Part shown: positions 9,542-18,830 of the stretch, in pieces | Position numbering within the stretch: position 1 is the stretch's first letter | Layout: each line of letters opens with the position of its first letter | Source of the DNA: Pectinatus sottacetonis | GTDB lineage: Bacteria > Bacillota > Negativicutes > Selenomonadales > Selenomonadaceae | Assembly: GCF_015732155.1 (NCBI RefSeq) | Contig: NZ_WIQK01000001.1 | Coordinates: 124,001 to 188,000, forward strand | DNA length: 64,000 bases | Reading direction: 5' to 3' | Notes under the pieces: model-generated | The model's database searches: none | Told to the model about the DNA's origin: nothing | What the model saw: the letters and a program-made list of their open reading frames with translations, nothing else | Position numbers and translations under genes: made by a program

Positions 9542-10903
9542 TTATCGTAACAACTGTAATACATTCTGGCTGCTTTGATTTGCCTGAGCCAACATAGCCT
9601 GTGAAGCCTGCATAAGAACATTGTTCTTCGTGTATTCAGTCATTTCTTTAGCCATATTAGAATCACGAATAGTTGATTCGGAAGCCTGTACATTTTCACT
9701 TTGTGTAGTCAGGTTATCCTGAGTATAATCTAAGCGACTTTCCACAGAACCAATTTTCGTTTGTTCCTTAAGTGCTTTCTGCACTGCATTATCAAGTACA
9801 TTGATAGAAGCATTAGCATTAGCACGAGTAGTAATATCCAGATTCTGCACACGTCCATCAGAAGACACACCCTGAAGTCCAAGTGCTCTAGCCCGCATAT
9901 CACTTAAACCAACGCGAATAGCCTGGTTTGATTTTGTACCGATCTGCATGGTAATAGCATTATCACCTGATTTATCCTGAGCACTGATCTGTTCATCCCA
10001 AGCATCAAGTACTGAGTTAACAGATTTTTTGATATTGCCATCTGTACCGGTAATACTGATAGTAAAACCGGCAATATTGCCTGCTAAACCTGCTGTTGAT
10101 GATGCAATCGACAACACACTTGAACCATCAGCTGTATACATCGTTACACCTTCGGCAGTTGTACCAATTACTGAATTAGTATGAACTGACCCAGTAGCAA
10201 ATTCCCCTACATTAGCTGTTCCAGATACACCAGCAATACTATTAGCTAAAGTAAATACATCTTTTAATCCAGCAGCCGAGCCTAAACTTGATACTGTAAC
10301 AGATGTAGTAAAAGTCTTACCATTGCTTACAAAAGAAATAGAAAGCTTATCAGCACTCTGAATATCAAGTTTCTGTCCATTGCGATTATACAAAGCAGTT
10401 AAAGCAGTAGAAAAATCAGTAGTCGTACTAAGGCTAGAATTACTATAAACAACAGCTGTATCTTTATCCATTTGCTTATCCTTAGAACCATCAATAAGCA
10501 GCTGGCCGTTATAAGTTGTATTAGCATTATCATTGATCTGGTCTACGGCCTGATCAAGATAGTCCTGCATTGTCTGACGGTCATAAGTGGTATTAGTATC
10601 ATTGGCTGCATCAAGAACTTTTTCTTTCAAAGTTTTCAAGATATCAACTGTGGAAGAAACAGAACCTTCTGCAGTCTTCAACATGTTTTGACCATTTTGT
10701 GCATTGGTATTGTCCTGATCCAAAGAACGGATCTGAGTGCGCATACGTTCAGAAATTGCATAGCCCGCTGGATTATCAGCCGCACTATTGATTTTCATAC
10801 CTGAAGATACTTTTTCCAAACTGCTGGATAAAGCCTTACTATTTCTTCCCATAATGTTCAGTGTATTAAGCGCTGACATATTATTTTTTACTACTAATGA
10901 CAT
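9542..10903 (-). CDS. hag: Flagellin
   Basis: A 453-residue filament protein. The conserved N-terminal D0/D1 region (LNIMGRNSKALSSSLEKVSS, SAADNPAGYAISERMRTQIR) and the C-terminal D1/D0 region ending in ASQAMLAQANQSSQNVLQLL are both present, with a Ser/Thr-rich variable middle of about 200 residues that would be surface exposed and a target for O-glycosylation. The start has a strong GGGAGGAA site. It is secreted by the flagellar type III system and kept unfolded by FliS, whose gene is upstream. Expression is probably sigma-28 dependent and CsrA repressed (see the leader entry). Confidence 0.95.
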   Translation of the reverse strand: MSLVVKNNMSALNTLNIMGRNSKALSSSLEKVSSGMKINSAADNPAGYAISERMRTQIRSLDQDNTNAQNGQNMLKTAEGSVSSTVDILKTLKEKVLDAANDTNTTYDRQTMQDYLDQAVDQINDNANTTYNGQLLIDGSKDKQMDKDTAVVYSNSSLSTTTDFSTALTALYNRNGQKLDIQSADKLSISFVSNGKTFTTSVTVSSLGSAAGLKDVFTLANSIAGVSGTANVGEFATGSVHTNSVIGTTAEGVTMYTADGSSVLSIASSTAGLAGNIAGFTISITGTDGNIKKSVNSVLDAWDEQISAQDKSGDNAITMQIGTKSNQAIRVGLSDMRARALGLQGVSSDGRVQNLDITTRANANASINVLDNAVQKALKEQTKIGSVESRLDYTQDNLTTQSENVQASESTIRDSNMAKEMTEYTKNNVLMQASQAMLAQANQSSQNVLQLLR

Positions 10904-10912
10904 AATAAAATT

Positions 10913-10946
10913 CCTCCCTGATTGAAATGTTTTATTGCCATCATCC
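10913..10946 (-). promoter_or_regulatory. Flagellin leader with two GGA motifs, candidate CsrA sites
   Basis: In the flagellin mRNA leader one GGA motif lies inside the ribosome site (10913-10918 region) and a second at 10944-10946, about 30 bases apart. In Bacillus subtilis CsrA represses hag by binding two GGA sites, one over the Shine-Dalgarno. The same arrangement here, with csrA and fliW in the same cluster, suggests the same control. No in-sequence proof of binding. Confidence 0.45.
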
Positions 10947-10979
10947 TCGACAGCTTTATATTAAAAGCCGAATAAACTG

Positions 10980-11006
10980 CCGATCGCTCAGAATACTCGA
11001 CTTTTA
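10980..11006 (-). promoter_or_regulatory. Candidate sigma-28 promoter for flagellin
   Basis: Minus-strand TAAAAGTC (10999-11006) is followed after exactly 11 bases by GCGATCGG (10980-10987). The sigma-28 consensus is TAAAGTTT-N11-GCCGATAA; the -35 half fits well and the -10 half only partly. The distance to the start codon is about 75 bases. Confidence 0.4.
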
Positions 11007-11064
11007 ACTCTAAATATATAATCGAAACTTTTATAATGAAACTTAAATACTTTATAAATTTTTT

Positions 11065-11406
11065 TTACATTTTTTTATTAAATCTATTCATTTGCAGTAC
11101 ATATGGTGAAACATCATACGAATTGACCTTATTATTTTTATTTCGCATCCGTATAAGCCAGGACTGCGCCATTGCTTTAATTTGAACATTAATCGGATTA
11201 ATCTGCGAAATAAGTTTTTTCCCTGCTACAGTTTTATGATAAGTTTTATTGTCAAGTTTTTCCAACATCTTTTGCAAATCCAAACGCTGTTGTAACAAGG
11301 AAAAGAACATATCTATATCACTTTTTTTCAAAAATCTATACATCTCAGTCGTCAGCATATAAAATTTGTTCCATAAAGCAGCTGCCTCTTTATCAGTGTT
11401 CTCCAT
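11065..11406 (-). CDS. FliT/FlgN-like flagellar chaperone candidate
   Basis: A 113-residue helical, charged protein (LWNKFYMLTTEMYRFLKKSD, LLQQRLDLQKMLEKL). The ATG at 11406 with AAAGGA upstream is preferred over a longer frame. Size, helical content and position directly after fliS match the small FliT-type chaperone often found there, but the sequence has no diagnostic motif. It is separated by 36 bases from the preceding stop after fliS. Confidence 0.55.
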   Translation of the reverse strand: MENTDKEAAALWNKFYMLTTEMYRFLKKSDIDMFFSLLQQRLDLQKMLEKLDNKTYHKTVAGKKLISQINPINVQIKAMAQSWLIRMRNKNNKVNSYDVSPYVLQMNRFNKKM

Positions 11407-11487
11407 TATTCTATCCTTTAATATCAATAAGTATACTGCGTATTTTAACATAATTCAATAGCCAGTTAACATGTTCTTTATTATATT

Positions 11488-11886
11488 TTATTCGTTAACT
11501 GTATTTTTTTCCTGTTGTGCCTTTTTCATAGCTTGGTGCCATGTATCACGCAGTTCCGTCAAAAGTTCCCTTGCCTCATTTAATTTATTTACATCATTTT
11601 TCATATTTCCCTCGATCAAAATACGATAAACATAATTATAAATAGGATAAAGCTGATGCGCTATTTCATAATCCATATTCAAAGTTGACATAAACTCTAT
11701 TAGTATATTTTGCGCTTTTAGCAATGCTTTATTTGATTTTACACAGTCCTTAGCATCTACACATTTAATGCCCTCATTGATGAATCTTATTGCCCCATTG
11801 TACAACATCAATGTCAACATTTCTGGGCTTGCCGTCATTACCTGCTGTCGTTTATACGCTTCCGCGGTATAAGACGCATTTCGCAT
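11488..11886 (-). CDS. fliS: Flagellin export chaperone FliS
   Basis: A 132-residue FliS. The N-terminal segment NASYTAEAYKRQQVMTASPE, followed by LTLMLYNGAIRFINEG, is the family hallmark, and the usual ending WHQAMKKAQQE is present. FliS binds the flagellin C-terminus and keeps it from polymerising before export. In Bacillota FliS also works with FliW to sequester flagellin. It lies 35 bases after fliD, in the same transcript. Confidence 0.93.
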   Translation of the reverse strand: MRNASYTAEAYKRQQVMTASPEMLTLMLYNGAIRFINEGIKCVDAKDCVKSNKALLKAQNILIEFMSTLNMDYEIAHQLYPIYNYVYRILIEGNMKNDVNKLNEARELLTELRDTWHQAMKKAQQEKNTVNE

Positions 11887-11921
11887 TAATAAATGCTCCC
11901 TTCATAATAACTATTTATATA

Positions 11922-13766
11922 TTAACTTAAAAAACTCGAAATATAACTATACTGAGAACTCAAATTAGAAATGGCTGTTTCCATAGCATCAAATTGACTA
12001 TATAATTTATCCTGATATTTGTCCATTGAGTCTTGAAATGAACTAAGCTTTTTCTTCCAATCCACTATTTCTTTTGCCCAATAACTTTGGTCTGAAATAT
12101 CCGAGGAATCACTGACCCCTGCCATTCCCCTTATACCGCTTGCCGTTGCGATATCACCTGTCCCTATAGCGTCAGTTACCGCCTGGTTTAAACGTTTAAC
12201 TACACCATAGGTACTGCTATCACTTTTATCAGCCGCCGGATTATCAAAAATCTTATAAACAACATTAGGATCTTCGGCTAAAGCACTTTTTAGTTTTGTT
12301 TCATCTAAACTCAAAACACCGCTCTTCTCACTAGTCCATTCTGCCGATACTGATATGCCAATATTATTAAGGCTATTATACTTGCCGCCAATACCAGCAA
12401 TAGGCTCATTGACAGCAGAACGTATACTACTTATCAAGTCAGTCAGGGAATTATCTTTGTATAACAATCCCTGTTTTGCTTTTGTTTCCCATGCTTTTAT
12501 CTGATCTTCACTCATGGCCTTCTTTTCAGTATCGGTTAATGGTTGATAATTACTATCAGGTTCTGTATTAACGGCATCTTTCAAATCACTTAACATTTTA
12601 TTATAATCATCAACAAATTGTTTTACATTTTTAACAATGGTATCTGTATCTGTACTCACGGAAACTACACTATTTTTATACACCTTATTATTATTAGCAT
12701 CAAGTGTATAATCACTATCTGCCAGTAGTGTATAGGAAACACCATCAACTGTTATTCCACTACTGTCAGTTGTATATTCTTTCCCATCTATTTTTACCTT
12801 ACCATCAGTCCCTTTAAATTCGGCTCCGCTATAACCTGAATTCAAATTATCAGGTGTGTCATGCAGATTTGACACATCAATTGCGGTCAAACTATCATTG
12901 CTGGCATCATATTGACCAAGGTTTAGTGCAGACAGTAATGTCCTTGTGTGCTCATTACTATCAATTGTAATCCCCTTGTTTGCTAAAGCACTGGAAATAG
13001 GAACATCATCGACTGTAAGGTCGATAAAGTTACTAACTCCACCCTTATTGTTATAAATACTAAAGGTATCATTCACTGAATCATATCCGGCATTTACATT
13101 TGTTCCGCCATTACTTAGTTTACTAGCGACATCGTTCAAAGTACCTTCAACAAGATCACGATAGGAAAAAGACACTTTACAGGAAGTATTGGATTCTGTT
13201 CCATTATCAATATCCTTTGTTGTTGTACCATCCCTTACCGTAAAGCTAATTGCCGTTTCATCCATTTCACTGCCATTCAGCTCATAATGTGATCCATCCA
13301 TATCAAAAGACAGCTTATCATCCGTAGAATTATCAGTGCCTGCTGTAAAATTAACGTTAGTTATGCCCACTATATCTGAAAGCTTTATACTATCACTAGG
13401 TGTACCAGACGGCCGCGTGATTTCTCCCACGGACTTTAAGTAAGCATTAGAAGCTAATGATTCCACTGCCACATGATGAGACATATTTGCTGCTGCACCA
13501 CCTGCTTTTGCTGTAACTATGCTATTATCAGAACTTGTTGCTGTATGCGGATCCATTCCGCTGGATAAAGAATACTGCCAAAGCGTATTATTCTGAAAAT
13601 CAGTTAATTTTTCATACCATGAATTATAAGCATCCTTCGTCCATTCTGCCCGTTGTTCTTTTTTATATATTGAATCATACTGTTTCTGTTTAGCCTGCAT
13701 AGCCTGTGTAACCAATGAATCAACATCAAGACCTGAAGCTAGTCCATATATACCATTTACTCCCAT
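11922..13766 (-). CDS. fliD: Flagellar filament cap protein FliD (hook-associated protein 2)
   Basis: A 614-residue cap protein. The N-terminus GIYGLASGLDVDSLVTQAMQ is typical of FliD, followed by KKEQRAEWTKDAYNSWYEKL. The C-terminal half has the conserved coiled region ending QLDKYQDKLYSQF-like (here MDKYQDKLYSQFDAMETAIS NLSSQYSYISSFLS in two blocks). The start has AGGAGG upstream. FliD forms the pentameric cap that inserts flagellin at the filament tip. Confidence 0.94.
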   Translation of the reverse strand: MGVNGIYGLASGLDVDSLVTQAMQAKQKQYDSIYKKEQRAEWTKDAYNSWYEKLTDFQNNTLWQYSLSSGMDPHTATSSDNSIVTAKAGGAAANMSHHVAVESLASNAYLKSVGEITRPSGTPSDSIKLSDIVGITNVNFTAGTDNSTDDKLSFDMDGSHYELNGSEMDETAISFTVRDGTTTKDIDNGTESNTSCKVSFSYRDLVEGTLNDVASKLSNGGTNVNAGYDSVNDTFSIYNNKGGVSNFIDLTVDDVPISSALANKGITIDSNEHTRTLLSALNLGQYDASNDSLTAIDVSNLHDTPDNLNSGYSGAEFKGTDGKVKIDGKEYTTDSSGITVDGVSYTLLADSDYTLDANNNKVYKNSVVSVSTDTDTIVKNVKQFVDDYNKMLSDLKDAVNTEPDSNYQPLTDTEKKAMSEDQIKAWETKAKQGLLYKDNSLTDLISSIRSAVNEPIAGIGGKYNSLNNIGISVSAEWTSEKSGVLSLDETKLKSALAEDPNVVYKIFDNPAADKSDSSTYGVVKRLNQAVTDAIGTGDIATASGIRGMAGVSDSSDISDQSYWAKEIVDWKKKLSSFQDSMDKYQDKLYSQFDAMETAISNLSSQYSYISSFLS

Positions 13767-13790
13767 GACTTATCCTCCTGTAGTAATCAT

Positions 13791-14228
13791 TTACACATTT
13801 TCATCGAGAAATTTTCCAATCCAATCTTTTGTCTTTATCAGTGTCTTCATAACATCTTCCGGTGGAAAGGACTTAATGATTTTTTGTGTATCAATATCTA
13901 TCATTCGCACACCAAGCTGGTCAATTTCCTTATACCAGACAAACTTCAGCTGTAGATTCATATCATTCATGTCTTTATTTAGTTTATCTGTTACCTGTTG
14001 TAAATCAGTACTGGATATTTTTTTCTTATTACTCCTCGTAATACCATTCATAGCATCATCCAGTGCATTATTTATTTTATTTTTCCCTATTAAGTTATTG
14101 TCATCCTTAATGAGCGAACCATTATTATCATTTGATATATTAGTTAAAGTTTCACCTGATTTTTTGCTTATATTATTTTCAGGTATATTTATATTTCCTG
14201 CAATAATTCCCGACATATTATCGACCAT
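13791..14228 (-). CDS. flaG: FlaG family flagellar protein
   Basis: A 145-residue protein with a variable Asn/Ser-rich N-terminus and a conserved FlaG domain (about 75-145): LNKDMNDMNLQLKFVWYKEI, QLGVRMIDIDTQKIIKSFPP, then EDVMKTLIKTKDWIG. FlaG limits filament length in several bacteria. The start has AGGAGGG 8 bases upstream. It lies between csrA and fliD. Confidence 0.88.
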   Translation of the reverse strand: MVDNMSGIIAGNINIPENNISKKSGETLTNISNDNNGSLIKDDNNLIGKNKINNALDDAMNGITRSNKKKISSTDLQQVTDKLNKDMNDMNLQLKFVWYKEIDQLGVRMIDIDTQKIIKSFPPEDVMKTLIKTKDWIGKFLDENV

Positions 14229-14285
14229 TGCAAAATCCCTCCTTAGATAGTATTAACCCATAGCATTCCCTTGTGCAGTGAAAAC

Positions 14286-14510
14286 TTATTTGTCCTTCAG
14301 TAGTTTGCCCAAATCAACATCTGATGATTGTGACGCAGACTTTTTATTTTCTTCCAATATTGCTTCATATATTTCACCGCGATATATTTTTATATTACGA
14401 GGTGCATCAATAGCAATGCGGACATTGCCTCCTTGCACATCAGAAATATGTATGACGATATCATCGCCGATTGTTATATATTGTCCAGGACGACGTGTTA
14501 AAACTAGCAT
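14286..14510 (-). CDS. csrA: Carbon storage/translational regulator CsrA
   Basis: A 74-residue CsrA with the N-terminal MLVLTRRPGQYITIGDDIVI and the RNA-contact segment GNVRIAIDAPRNIKIYRGEI. It is slightly longer than Escherichia coli CsrA at the C-terminus, as in other Bacillota that use FliW. Its ATG overlaps the fliW stop by one base (TAATG), so CsrA synthesis is translationally coupled to fliW. It represses flagellin translation until FliW titrates it. Confidence 0.95.
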   Translation of the reverse strand: MLVLTRRPGQYITIGDDIVIHISDVQGGNVRIAIDAPRNIKIYRGEIYEAILEENKKSASQSSDVDLGKLLKDK

Positions 14511-14958
14511 TATTTATCATCCTCCGCAACATTATTAATTAACTGGTGTTTTGTCATATAGTTTGTATTTTCTAGAATCAATTGTTTTGCCTCATGGTTA
14601 TTTTGATTTATGATTATTGGTGCTAAAAGATTTGCTGTTGTCTTTTTTACATCCTTATTTTGTACAGTTAAAAAAACAAAGGTCAGCATATCTTCCTGTT
14701 TTACGATTTTTAGTTCCTCTATTGTTTCATCATTTATTGTAAACTCATAATCTGCAAAAAAACAAATGGATCAACCATCAAAAATGCTAAATCCGGCGTT
14801 TTTACTGATTGAAGAAAAAGGAATGGTGTTTTTTCATCATAAGGAATCATGACAAATTCATGTTCTTTTTCAAAAGCAGGAATTCCCTGGGTAAATTTTA
14901 TGATCTTTTCTTCATCAATATCAATATTACCAAATCGTGTTGTAGCTATGTTTTTCAT
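14510..14958 (-). pseudogene. fliW: FliW flagellar assembly factor, frameshifted at a T7 tract
   Basis: The first frame (from the ATG at 14958) encodes a normal FliW N-terminus of about 70 residues (TRFGNIDIDEEKIIKFTQGI, FVMIPYDEKTPFLFLQS) and then stops at 14734. The rest of FliW is intact in another frame down to the TAA at 14510-14512 (FADYEFTINDE, LLAPIIINQNNHEAKQ, TNYMTKHQLINNVAEDDK). The break falls in a T7 run (A7 on the plus strand, 14756-14762); one extra T would give a 149-residue FliW of normal length. The run contains T-TTT-TTG in the zero frame, a -1 slippery heptamer, and a -1 slip restores the correct frame. So this is a sequencing error, a real mutation or phase-variable tract, or a recoded gene. 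Confidence 0.85.
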
Positions 14959-14972
14959 TTAAATCCTCCAAA

Positions 14973-15539
14973 TTATGCATAGGTATCACAATGTCCCTGT
15001 GTTACCCACATTTTTATAGATGCATACTGTTTAACTGATATATCTACTTTTGCCGGCTCAAAATCCAATTTATATTTTCCTGCTGTCAGCTTTATTTGTG
15101 AAATACCTGGGTCAATAGTCCCCTCAATATGAGCAGGTGTAACGGTTATCTTTGGCGCTGGCATAGAAACTATCGCCAGTTGTTTTTGCTTGGGCAGCAT
15201 ATTTCTTCTGCTTATATCCCCTAATGCATCAGTTAACGCACCGTTTTCCATTACTTCACGCCCTTCCTGCATGCGCCGTGCAATACCTGCTGAAAGTGCC
15301 TTTTCTCCTCTTTCTGCCATTTTTTTACTAAATGCCGAATCCGTATATAACCCTACAACCTCACGTGATGCAGTCGAATCTATTTTCACAGTAGCTGGTG
15401 TGACTTTCAAATTGCAGCTTGGTGCTATATACTTCCCTTGACCTGATGGTTCTGGCATATTAGGATCAGCTTTTCCTTGAAAGCTTTTCATATTTAAAAT
15501 CAGATTACTACTTCTTATATTTAAACATAGCATTGACAT
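14973..15539 (-). CDS. DUF6470 family (YviE-like) flagellar-region protein
   Basis: A 188-residue protein between flgL and fliW, the standard place of the DUF6470/YviE family. Conserved features seen are the N-terminal LCLNIRSSNLIL, the central EKALSAGIARRMQEGREVME, and the ending IKMWVTQGHCDTYA. No signal peptide or catalytic motif. Function unknown in the family; conserved linkage points to filament or hook-junction assembly. Confidence 0.82.
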   Translation of the reverse strand: MSMLCLNIRSSNLILNMKSFQGKADPNMPEPSGQGKYIAPSCNLKVTPATVKIDSTASREVVGLYTDSAFSKKMAERGEKALSAGIARRMQEGREVMENGALTDALGDISRRNMLPKQKQLAIVSMPAPKITVTPAHIEGTIDPGISQIKLTAGKYKLDFEPAKVDISVKQYASIKMWVTQGHCDTYA

Positions 15540-15588
15540 TGTATATCATTCCCTTAAATACATTCATTAATCCATTATATACATATTA

Positions 15589-17061
15589 TCAGCTAAGGTA
15601 ATCTGCAATGGTTTTAGGAATTACATTTTTCCCCATTGAAATAGATATGTTATAAATAGTCTGCGCTGTCATTAATTTAGTAGCAATTTCCGGGACATTA
15701 ATACCATTGACATTATTTATATTATCTTTAATAACAACATTTTGGCTATCCATCGTATCAATAGCATTACTGTATGCCTCATTTCTCGAAGCTAGAGAAG
15801 TCTGGGATTTTTGCAATACATCTTTAGCATTATTAGCTATGGTAATTCCATCACTTGAAAGCCAGTTTTGATTGCCGCCATCCATTTCCGCCACAACTGT
15901 AAGCATATCGTTCAAAGTTGCTGTACCATGTGAAGCACCAAATATATCACTATTGCCAAACACATCACTGCCGGTAACATTAATGCTGTCGCGAGTTTGG
16001 TCAGTTCTGCCGCTTAATTTTACCATTGATATTTTATTATCGTCACCATTGTAATTGACAACATATTGATGGATAGTATTAAAGGAAAATGTAACACCCG
16101 TTCCACCAGAAGCAGTTAGCCCTGAGGTTGTTAATGCCTTTCCTGCTGCTGTAATAGCTCCATTATTATCTTTATCAAAATACTTATTAATAAAGTCTGA
16201 ACGTACATTTACGGATAAATTATCATAATCCTTCTGTGTCCCATATGAAGATTCATTTAGATTGCCTGCTTTCAGCGCATCAGCATCAGCTGGTAAATCT
16301 GCCAGAGGCGTACTTGCATTATTGGTCAACGTAATCCTGCCAACTGCATCAGCAGCTGTTACACTTTTCTGCCCTGAATTAAGTTTATCTTTATAACCGT
16401 TTTGAACAAAATCTTTTGTGAATATATAGCCAGTACTGGGGTCAAGATAATAATCGTCTCCATCACTGCCTTTAAGACTAAGCATCTGATTTAGTCCATT
16501 GACCTGGGTACCACCCGTTTCTTTGGTATCCATTCCATTTATATTAACTGTCTTGCTAAAAAAATCAGCCTGATTATCATCAAGGGTTTTAGTAAGACCG
16601 CGTTCTACTTTTTCTGTGGAGATTGTAAAAGGCTCAGTCTTATCCATCTGCCCGGAAAACAAATACCTGCCGCCCAGCTGAGTATTACCCTGACTTATTG
16701 TTTCTTGCATCAATGAAAGCAACTGACTAGCTGTAGCTGAATTATTACTTGTGTTATTGGTTCCATTAGCCGCTTGATTAGTTTGCTCAATAAAAGTAGT
16801 AAACTGATTGCTTATGTTCGTAAGGGCGTCATCACTAGCTTTCATCCATGAAACTCCATTTTTAGCATTTTGTATATACTGCTGATTTTCAACATCATCA
16901 TTTGTATAAGAAAGATATTTCGCATATCCTACAGGATCATCTGAAGGTCTGTTTAATCTTTGTTGTGTTGAATTTTCTTCTACGAGCTTAGCCTGTGTTT
17001 CATAATTGCCATTGACCGCGTTCATATAATTATTCAGCATCATCGTACTACTTACACGCAT
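15589..17061 (-). CDS. flgL: Flagellar hook-associated protein 3 FlgL
   Basis: A 490-residue hook-filament junction protein. The N-terminus MRVSSTMMLNNYMNAVNGN, with LNRPSDDPVGYAKYLSYTND, and the C-terminus VPEIATKLMTAQTIYNISIS are flagellin-fold D0/D1 regions typical of FlgL; the middle is variable and larger than in Escherichia coli FlgL (317 residues). It starts 6 bases after the flgK stop. Confidence 0.93.
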   Translation of the reverse strand: MRVSSTMMLNNYMNAVNGNYETQAKLVEENSTQQRLNRPSDDPVGYAKYLSYTNDDVENQQYIQNAKNGVSWMKASDDALTNISNQFTTFIEQTNQAANGTNNTSNNSATASQLLSLMQETISQGNTQLGGRYLFSGQMDKTEPFTISTEKVERGLTKTLDDNQADFFSKTVNINGMDTKETGGTQVNGLNQMLSLKGSDGDDYYLDPSTGYIFTKDFVQNGYKDKLNSGQKSVTAADAVGRITLTNNASTPLADLPADADALKAGNLNESSYGTQKDYDNLSVNVRSDFINKYFDKDNNGAITAAGKALTTSGLTASGGTGVTFSFNTIHQYVVNYNGDDNKISMVKLSGRTDQTRDSINVTGSDVFGNSDIFGASHGTATLNDMLTVVAEMDGGNQNWLSSDGITIANNAKDVLQKSQTSLASRNEAYSNAIDTMDSQNVVIKDNINNVNGINVPEIATKLMTAQTIYNISISMGKNVIPKTIADYLS

Positions 17062-17067
17062 TTTTAA

Positions 17068-18816
17068 TCACCTTCCTACCGTTCCGGTACTATTTATCAA
17101 TTTATCCAGCATCTCATCCATGGTTGTCAATACTCGTGCGCAGGCAGAATAGCCCTGCTGAAATTTTATCATATTAGTTAATTCCTCATTCCAGTTTACG
17201 CCGGATACTGACTGTCGTGCATTGTCAGCTTGAGTAACAACAGATGTCATTTTAGTAACATTATCATCAGTCACACTTGAAGCAGTCCCCAGCTCAGTCA
17301 TAGAATCATTATAATAATCATATAGTGACTTATTATTCGTAGAACTTATTTTCAAATTGCCACTGGCATCAATCATACCGGCTGCTTCTTTTATATGATC
17401 ATTTACGGCAGCATCTGTTAAAGTCTTTTTAAATATGGTAGACAATGTAACTGCATTAGATCCATCGGCACCATCAGCCTTACCGTTTTCTGATGGTATT
17501 CTGTGATCATAATCTACCCAGTTGCCATTTGCATCGATATAATCGCCTTTTTTTACTGTTTTACCATTACTGTCAGTATATGATGTATCCTTGGTATACA
17601 CATTAGCCCCTTTTGCTGCTATATAATCTGTACCACCCTTATCAGTTATTTTACTGTTTACCGTCAGCTCATTGATTATATTAATGCCACGCAATTCTTC
17701 TACGCCACTTGCACTGGTTTTTTCAATATATGCTTTCTCATAAGCACCTGAAGTACCATCTTCATTATTTATCCATTTATAAGAATTACCTGTTTCCCCA
17801 AAAAAGTTTATATCTGTTGAACCTTTACCATTATTAGCACCATCAATGCCATAGCCTTCTTTATGCTGAGCGTTGAACGTGGAAAGAAAAAAAGCTGAAT
17901 AATTACCAAGCTTATCAATATAATTCTTATCTTCTACTACATTGTCCTGGAGTGCTTTTATCTCCCCATCTGAAGGATTATAGATTGTCCCGGTTTCTTT
18001 AAAGGTTAAATTATAATCTGTAATTCCATACTCAGAATTATCTTGTGACTGTAAATCTAAAGTAAGCTTTCCTCTACCGTCGACGAGTACACTCCCATTA
18101 TTACTGATGGAATATGTTCCATCACTTTGTACAGTAACATCTGTTTTTATATACTTAGATAAATCATCAACTAGTTTGTCCCGTTGGTCTCTTAAATCGT
18201 TGGCCATACCACCAGTAGCTTCTGCTTGACGGATATTTTTGTTTAAATCTAATATTTGTGTTGTTATTTTGTTTACTTCAGTAACATCTGTCTTTAGCTG
18301 ATCATAGTTTGTTCCTATCTGGCTCTGCATCTGTGAAGCCATGGTTTTTATTTTATCAGCCATTGTCACAGCTGTATCGCGGGTACTTATTCTGTCATCA
18401 TCATTACTAGCATCACCGGATAAAGTCTGCCATGAATTCCAAAACTTATCTATAGAACTCTTTAAACCAACGTCCTGATCGTTAATTTGAGAATCATTAA
18501 AAACCTGTTCAACGGCAGTATAATTAGTTTGCCTTTCCTCATAATATGACTTAGAGGCATTTTCTCGCCAGTAGTGTTTATCTGCAAAAATATCTCTTGC
18601 CCTAGTTATTGACACCGCGTCAACACCTGTACCAACATAACTTACACCATACAATGTATTCTGTGCTAAAGGTGTCGTTGCTACTAAATTAACGCTTTGT
18701 CTGGAATAACCGTCTGTACTATCGTTAGACAAATTCTGCCCAACGGTATCAAGTGCCAGCTGATGAGCTTGAAGCCCACTAACCATAGTATTTAAACCAG
18801 AAAATGTTGACCTCAT
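17068..18816 (-). CDS. flgK: Flagellar hook-associated protein 1 FlgK
   Basis: A 582-residue junction protein. The N-terminus STFSGLNTMVSGLQAHQLAL, followed by GQNLSNDSTDGYSRQSVNLV, and the C-terminal VNWNEELTNMIKFQQGYSAC with LTTMDEMLDKLINSTGTVGR identify FlgK. I prefer the ATG at 18816, because AAGGA is 8-9 bases upstream; an in-frame ATG at 18825 is too close to that site. FlgK and FlgL join hook and filament and are escorted by FlgN, encoded just upstream. Confidence 0.94.
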   Translation of the reverse strand: MRSTFSGLNTMVSGLQAHQLALDTVGQNLSNDSTDGYSRQSVNLVATTPLAQNTLYGVSYVGTGVDAVSITRARDIFADKHYWRENASKSYYEERQTNYTAVEQVFNDSQINDQDVGLKSSIDKFWNSWQTLSGDASNDDDRISTRDTAVTMADKIKTMASQMQSQIGTNYDQLKTDVTEVNKITTQILDLNKNIRQAEATGGMANDLRDQRDKLVDDLSKYIKTDVTVQSDGTYSISNNGSVLVDGRGKLTLDLQSQDNSEYGITDYNLTFKETGTIYNPSDGEIKALQDNVVEDKNYIDKLGNYSAFFLSTFNAQHKEGYGIDGANNGKGSTDINFFGETGNSYKWINNEDGTSGAYEKAYIEKTSASGVEELRGINIINELTVNSKITDKGGTDYIAAKGANVYTKDTSYTDSNGKTVKKGDYIDANGNWVDYDHRIPSENGKADGADGSNAVTLSTIFKKTLTDAAVNDHIKEAAGMIDASGNLKISSTNNKSLYDYYNDSMTELGTASSVTDDNVTKMTSVVTQADNARQSVSGVNWNEELTNMIKFQQGYSACARVLTTMDEMLDKLINSTGTVGR

Positions 18817-18830
18817 TACAACCATCCTTT

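Noticed and set aside
9412-9621. N-terminal extension of the double glycosyltransferase
   Set aside because: It would be translated through the flagellin terminator and has no family homology; the ATG at 9411 has a good ribosome site.
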